From positions 1 to 48,969 of IMG/VR virus record IMGVR_UViG_3300027580_000002: a stretch of 48,969 nucleotides of DNA; one strand, given 5' to 3'. The notes beneath the pieces are model-generated. The model had not been told where the DNA came from. It did no database searches and worked only from the letters and a program-made list of their open reading frames with translations. Shown in pieces: positions 46,301-48,969 of the stretch. The DNA is from a virus. Made by a program: the position numbers and the translations under genes. The stretch's first letter is position 1. Every line of letters starts with the position of its first letter.

Positions 46301-48969
46301 AGAATACTAAAGAAAAAGAAACTTACAAAAATAACAATTCAGTTAAAAAGTTATATAGAATAATGAGTAATAAAATAAACTCAAACGAATTCGAGGTAAG
46401 AGATAATACAGACTATAGTATAAGAGATACTATAAATGTATTTCAAAGACACAATCATACTTATTATAATGGATACGATATATCAAATACTATCGTAGAT
46501 AATAGAGGACAGGATACAGTAGCAGTATTTATAGCAGCTAACTGGTCACAAAATCAAGAAGTAAATGATATAGAAGGACCAAGAGTATTATTTGATAAAG
46601 ATGGTAATCCTTTACCCAGCAGTGATTTAAATAATGCTGAATTTCTAGGTTTACCTCTGACAAGAAAAGATGTAGTAACAGATGATATGTCTGAATTCTT
46701 AAGAAACAGGGGTATAAGTGGCAACACTAGTAATAAAATATATGACTATATGGCTAAAGACCCTAGATTCAATGGTCTTGTACTAGCAAGTGCTGCTCAA
46801 AAATACTATTCATATTACAGTGAATACTTAAGCAATTTATCTACTTCAGATATAGCAAAAGAAGTTACTGCTGAAACTGAAATGGATACTATGTTTACAA
46901 GTGGTTGGTCTGGTACTAATGCAGAATATACTACTCCTAAAGTTGTAAAAGAAATGATTATGAGTTCAGTACACGAAAATAATCTTGATACTATATTTAA
47001 GATAATAAGTTTATTAAATGCTAAAGGTTATAGTATACAGGAAATAGCAGATGGTAATGAAACTACTACAACTATATTAAATAATATGTCTACTTTATAT
47101 AAAGATTTAGTTAATTCAAATTCTGGTACTATATTACCTATGGATAATTATACAGATGCTGATGAAGATTCATTAAGGTTTCTCGTACAGAAAACAGCAC
47201 AGGCTATAATGAATAAAGATGATAAAGAAGTATATAATATGGTAAAAACTAATAGTGAAAAAGATACTAAAACACAGGGTAGTACTAAAGAACGTATTAT
47301 AAACGCTTATAAAGATATGTTAGAGTATGACCAACGTGGCAGGTTATTAAGAGCATTTCCTTCATATTATTTAATGCTTATTGACGAAGGTCATGAAATG
47401 TTTATATGGAGTCTACAGGATGTATTTTATCACTATGATGGTGTTAAAAGTATAGATGTTGTAAAGGATAAGGAAAATATAGCTGATGCTGCTTATATAG
47501 AATTGTTTAATACTAAAATGAATTTAAGTGACCCTACTGGTGGGTTTGCACAAAAAAATAGTGACCTAGAATTAGTAGATATAATAAAGGATATTATACC
47601 TTTTGAAAGTTATGAAATATCAAGGAACAAGAGAGAACAGGAACCAGTCTCTGTACAGCTCAATACAGGTGCTAGGATACATTTACGTATGGGTTATGGT
47701 TCAACACCAGCACAACTACCAATAGTCTTTAATGGTACTATTACAGAGATACAGTTAGGACAGGTAGTAAAGTTTGTTGCACAGGGTGATGGAGTAGAAT
47801 TATCAGACCCTCTTTTAGCTGGACCTAAAGAAATATCTGAAGGTGGTTTATACGAGGGTAATTTACTTACTAAAAGAGCTAATCCACAGGAAATATTATT
47901 ATCACCACTTACAGATTTAGATGGACTATGGTCTAATATGTGGAGAGGTATTGGTAGGTCAATAGCAGAAGTAGGTTTTGATTCTAATGTAGCACCATTC
48001 AACGAAGAGTCAGAATATGGACCTAGTTATATAGGTGCTAATTACAAACCCGACTTTTGGGAAGGACCTATATCAATGAGACAGCCTATGAAAGATGAAC
48101 AGTTTATGGATTTTATAAGACCTAGTGCTGTTACTTATGAAAGAGCTCAGAATATATATAGTCCTAATTCAAAGAACGGTGGTAATGAAGAGATTAAATT
48201 CTCTATGTTTTTGTACGGTAAGACAGTTTATGATGTTTTACAGACCTGTGCTATGACAGTACCTAACTGGATAGGTGATGTTCACCCATTCGGTATAAGA
48301 AGGAGTACAATATTTTATGGTCATCCATCATTTGAGTTAGCTTATGATTATAAACGTTTAAGAGAAGATGATACTAGAAATAGTATATATGATAATATGA
48401 AACTTAAGGAATTAGAAAGTGGTAAATCTGTAATAGAAGAAGTAAAAACTTACAGACAGTATAAAGTATATGGTAGTTATTCAGATATAATAGCCAATAA
48501 TATAAGATTATCACAGGAAAATATTGTTACAGCAGTTAAACCTATAATGTATGCTAGAGATAAAGAAGAAATAAAAGAACTAGACCCCGTTTTTCTAGAT
48601 ACTGATATTTACACTGAATTCCAAACACAGATAACTGTAGATACTGCTATTAAAACACCTAACCTTGGTACAAGAGTTTTAGACTGGACAAAGTATAATA
48701 GAAATAGAGAAACACAGTCAGCTATAAACTATTCTATATCTACTATGCAACAACATATTGATAGTATGTATAGTGGTGAATTATTAATAATGGGTGACCC
48801 TACAGTAAAACCTTACGACCAAGCACATATATATGATTTGGAAAGAAAAATGTCTGGTCCTATAGAAGTCAATCGTGTAACACTAAGTATGGATTCAGAA
48901 ATAGGTTTTGTAACTTCTATAAATCCTAATCCAGTATCAACAGCTAATAGAGGATTTAAAAAAGATATA
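43375..48969 (+). CDS. Giant baseplate hub-type protein with N-terminal SNase-like domain (partial)
   Basis: The open frame of 1865 codons runs off the window end. It starts with ATG after AGGAGG. Residues about 10-180 form a staphylococcal-nuclease-like domain: IIDGGTLHVTF, PLKLTGVDAP, HRAASLLVDLV, STGRAI and WVNLN...NGYA. Two catalytic positions are changed (DGD becomes DGG, and the Glu after DAP is Ser), so it is probably inactive. A structural block starting IGDTILPIPPENI follows near 218. A hub-like segment (ARIHLRMGYGSTP ... FNGTITEI) lies near 1430-1465, as in baseplate hub proteins of contractile tails, and a matching beta segment lies near the end. Likely the central baseplate hub. 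Confidence 0.7.
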   Translation, partial: MPDLFYIDGQPKAREGRLVKGIANHIIDGGTLHVTFNENSMLGPDIKRNGLENTVPLKLTGVDAPSLGDKINESIYENDEVDLFESERGRYINSEPNAHRAASLLVDLVEGKNVLIDLRTENGSSTGRAITGRKGLPEGIVYYKDGNKWVNLNRTIITNGYADLASLDHSNLEQPKKNEYLLDSTLGIFKDNREEIENNLKEERDDFLGGFDVDKNARIGDTILPIPPENISMISKNQQDPISVMRNSNQMMPSSGSNAKQIQLDFYFDQKQQINGYRKESDWQVKKNNNGEEKKIHPTYYINGLRSLIAQFKLTPFLPVENTTLNFEFDVEAITLQNLVVTNLEEFPNVIQVSVIAKEFNYKPYMDSERPFSYFFDWKLFRFYYQRMLKGTDLDFDGDKLPLYESNNDNLSIDIMDMSSLQELEEAVHTMRKSPNDTAMNYAEGDTAYERLVHDYLLIRTAKQQRTKANELMDKYNITRDNFNDKGKRSDVKSFIQEYVQYCADEKNNPIYKDFDGYDYAFEPLVGFMENFLGEADSYKTRFVFYRPFTGINTFRSPFSEFKYDPHFMIRLRSPNSVNTINVLVENTTNYYNPTPSGDYYSLQDRYIEDLPPTLKNYSTRMKQPITSSVFTSFKDSYGEFNSNKTRTAFIPNYFFELVEDQIALKGKTKKQQRDKAIKLSKDEEMDYNWQTLDLSESFLQDVTVSLQNRVTKQDISMETKATHQYLGAKMANINIQLVTQNPFDVNKLTSLVDYAKVLQKKFNTVIDRPILKLDNNIVNLFGFYGVQINELEVQTVKDLPNTYDVKISFLGVFKPPENFQSISKIYSEQLDDPDAGLIEDTESGRWFSFPNVDVSGRTQDIDDYLKLKEQLKYINLYPDLYLPKYSELPVESDLYEENSDVFVDPDFYTLSKSNLFVKKTLNVLEGFESEVNTQDSSGNYIKALVDELGNVDLSNMENLTGNDEELEIDGLDNDKNTKEKETYKNNNSVKKLYRIMSNKINSNEFEVRDNTDYSIRDTINVFQRHNHTYYNGYDISNTIVDNRGQDTVAVFIAANWSQNQEVNDIEGPRVLFDKDGNPLPSSDLNNAEFLGLPLTRKDVVTDDMSEFLRNRGISGNTSNKIYDYMAKDPRFNGLVLASAAQKYYSYYSEYLSNLSTSDIAKEVTAETEMDTMFTSGWSGTNAEYTTPKVVKEMIMSSVHENNLDTIFKIISLLNAKGYSIQEIADGNETTTTILNNMSTLYKDLVNSNSGTILPMDNYTDADEDSLRFLVQKTAQAIMNKDDKEVYNMVKTNSEKDTKTQGSTKERIINAYKDMLEYDQRGRLLRAFPSYYLMLIDEGHEMFIWSLQDVFYHYDGVKSIDVVKDKENIADAAYIELFNTKMNLSDPTGGFAQKNSDLELVDIIKDIIPFESYEISRNKREQEPVSVQLNTGARIHLRMGYGSTPAQLPIVFNGTITEIQLGQVVKFVAQGDGVELSDPLLAGPKEISEGGLYEGNLLTKRANPQEILLSPLTDLDGLWSNMWRGIGRSIAEVGFDSNVAPFNEESEYGPSYIGANYKPDFWEGPISMRQPMKDEQFMDFIRPSAVTYERAQNIYSPNSKNGGNEEIKFSMFLYGKTVYDVLQTCAMTVPNWIGDVHPFGIRRSTIFYGHPSFELAYDYKRLREDDTRNSIYDNMKLKELESGKSVIEEVKTYRQYKVYGSYSDIIANNIRLSQENIVTAVKPIMYARDKEEIKELDPVFLDTDIYTEFQTQITVDTAIKTPNLGTRVLDWTKYNRNRETQSAINYSISTMQQHIDSMYSGELLIMGDPTVKPYDQAHIYDLERKMSGPIEVNRVTLSMDSEIGFVTSINPNPVSTANRGFKKDI

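Noticed and set aside
1-48969. CRISPR arrays, insertion sequences or integrase/att sites
   Set aside because: No spaced direct-repeat arrays, transposase, integrase or attachment-type repeats were seen.

Overview
The window is one continuous plus-strand stretch of the structural (late) region of a large, AT-rich tailed phage with a contractile tail (myovirus type). The evidence is a terminase, portal, prohead protease, HK97-type capsid protein, tail sheath, tail tube, tail chaperones, three giant tail-module proteins and a baseplate hub, in the usual order and with no cellular genes. Strong AGGAGG/AGGGG ribosome binding sites, TTG/GTG starts and heavy use of AGA and ATA codons suggest a low-GC Gram-positive-type (Bacillota) host, possibly an anaerobe. 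No host gene is present to prove this. The size of the proteins suggests a large genome.

Layout. 1-2460: small accessory genes (membrane peptides, zinc-ribbon peptides, hypotheticals), a compact structured-RNA candidate at about 710-975, and a tRNA-Trp(CCA)-like gene followed by an intrinsic terminator. 2553-6537: packaging genes, with a probable small terminase, three basic Gly/Ala-rich proteins and the large terminase. 6538-13298: a long hairpin with a pure-pyrimidine loop, an unknown acidic protein, a HTH-metallophosphoesterase, the portal, and a prohead protease fused to a scaffold-like coiled coil. 13332-17207: an abundant head protein and the major capsid protein. The capsid gene is split by a 985-nt group I intron that carries a LAGLIDADG homing endonuclease; its splice sites can be placed to the base from P1 and P10 pairing. 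17294-23465: head decoration and neck genes, including a GLUG-repeat adhesin-like protein and a sheath-like paralogue. 23505-28632: a sheath with inserted beta repeats and three tube-fold paralogues in a row. 28660-29942: two paralogous tail assembly chaperones. 29963-end: three giant genes of 2024, 2440 and at least 1865 codons.

The most striking object is the 2440-aa protein (36037-43359). Its N-terminus carries a complete DEDDh 3'-5' exonuclease signature. Its second half carries, in the correct order, four motifs of the catalytic core of multisubunit-type RNA polymerases: FED...S, K-x7-K, R-x-P-T-x-H and D-x-D-x-D. I infer a single-chain, virion-carried RNA polymerase fused to an exonuclease, encoded among the tail genes where tape-measure or ejected cargo proteins sit. 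The giant proteins on each side both contain degenerate staphylococcal-nuclease-like folds. Together these may form an injected enzyme cargo that begins transcription or processes nucleic acid on entry.

Expression appears to be one long late transcript. It is punctuated by stem-loops after the most abundant products (pre-capsid protein, capsid, sheath, tube), which probably tune relative amounts.
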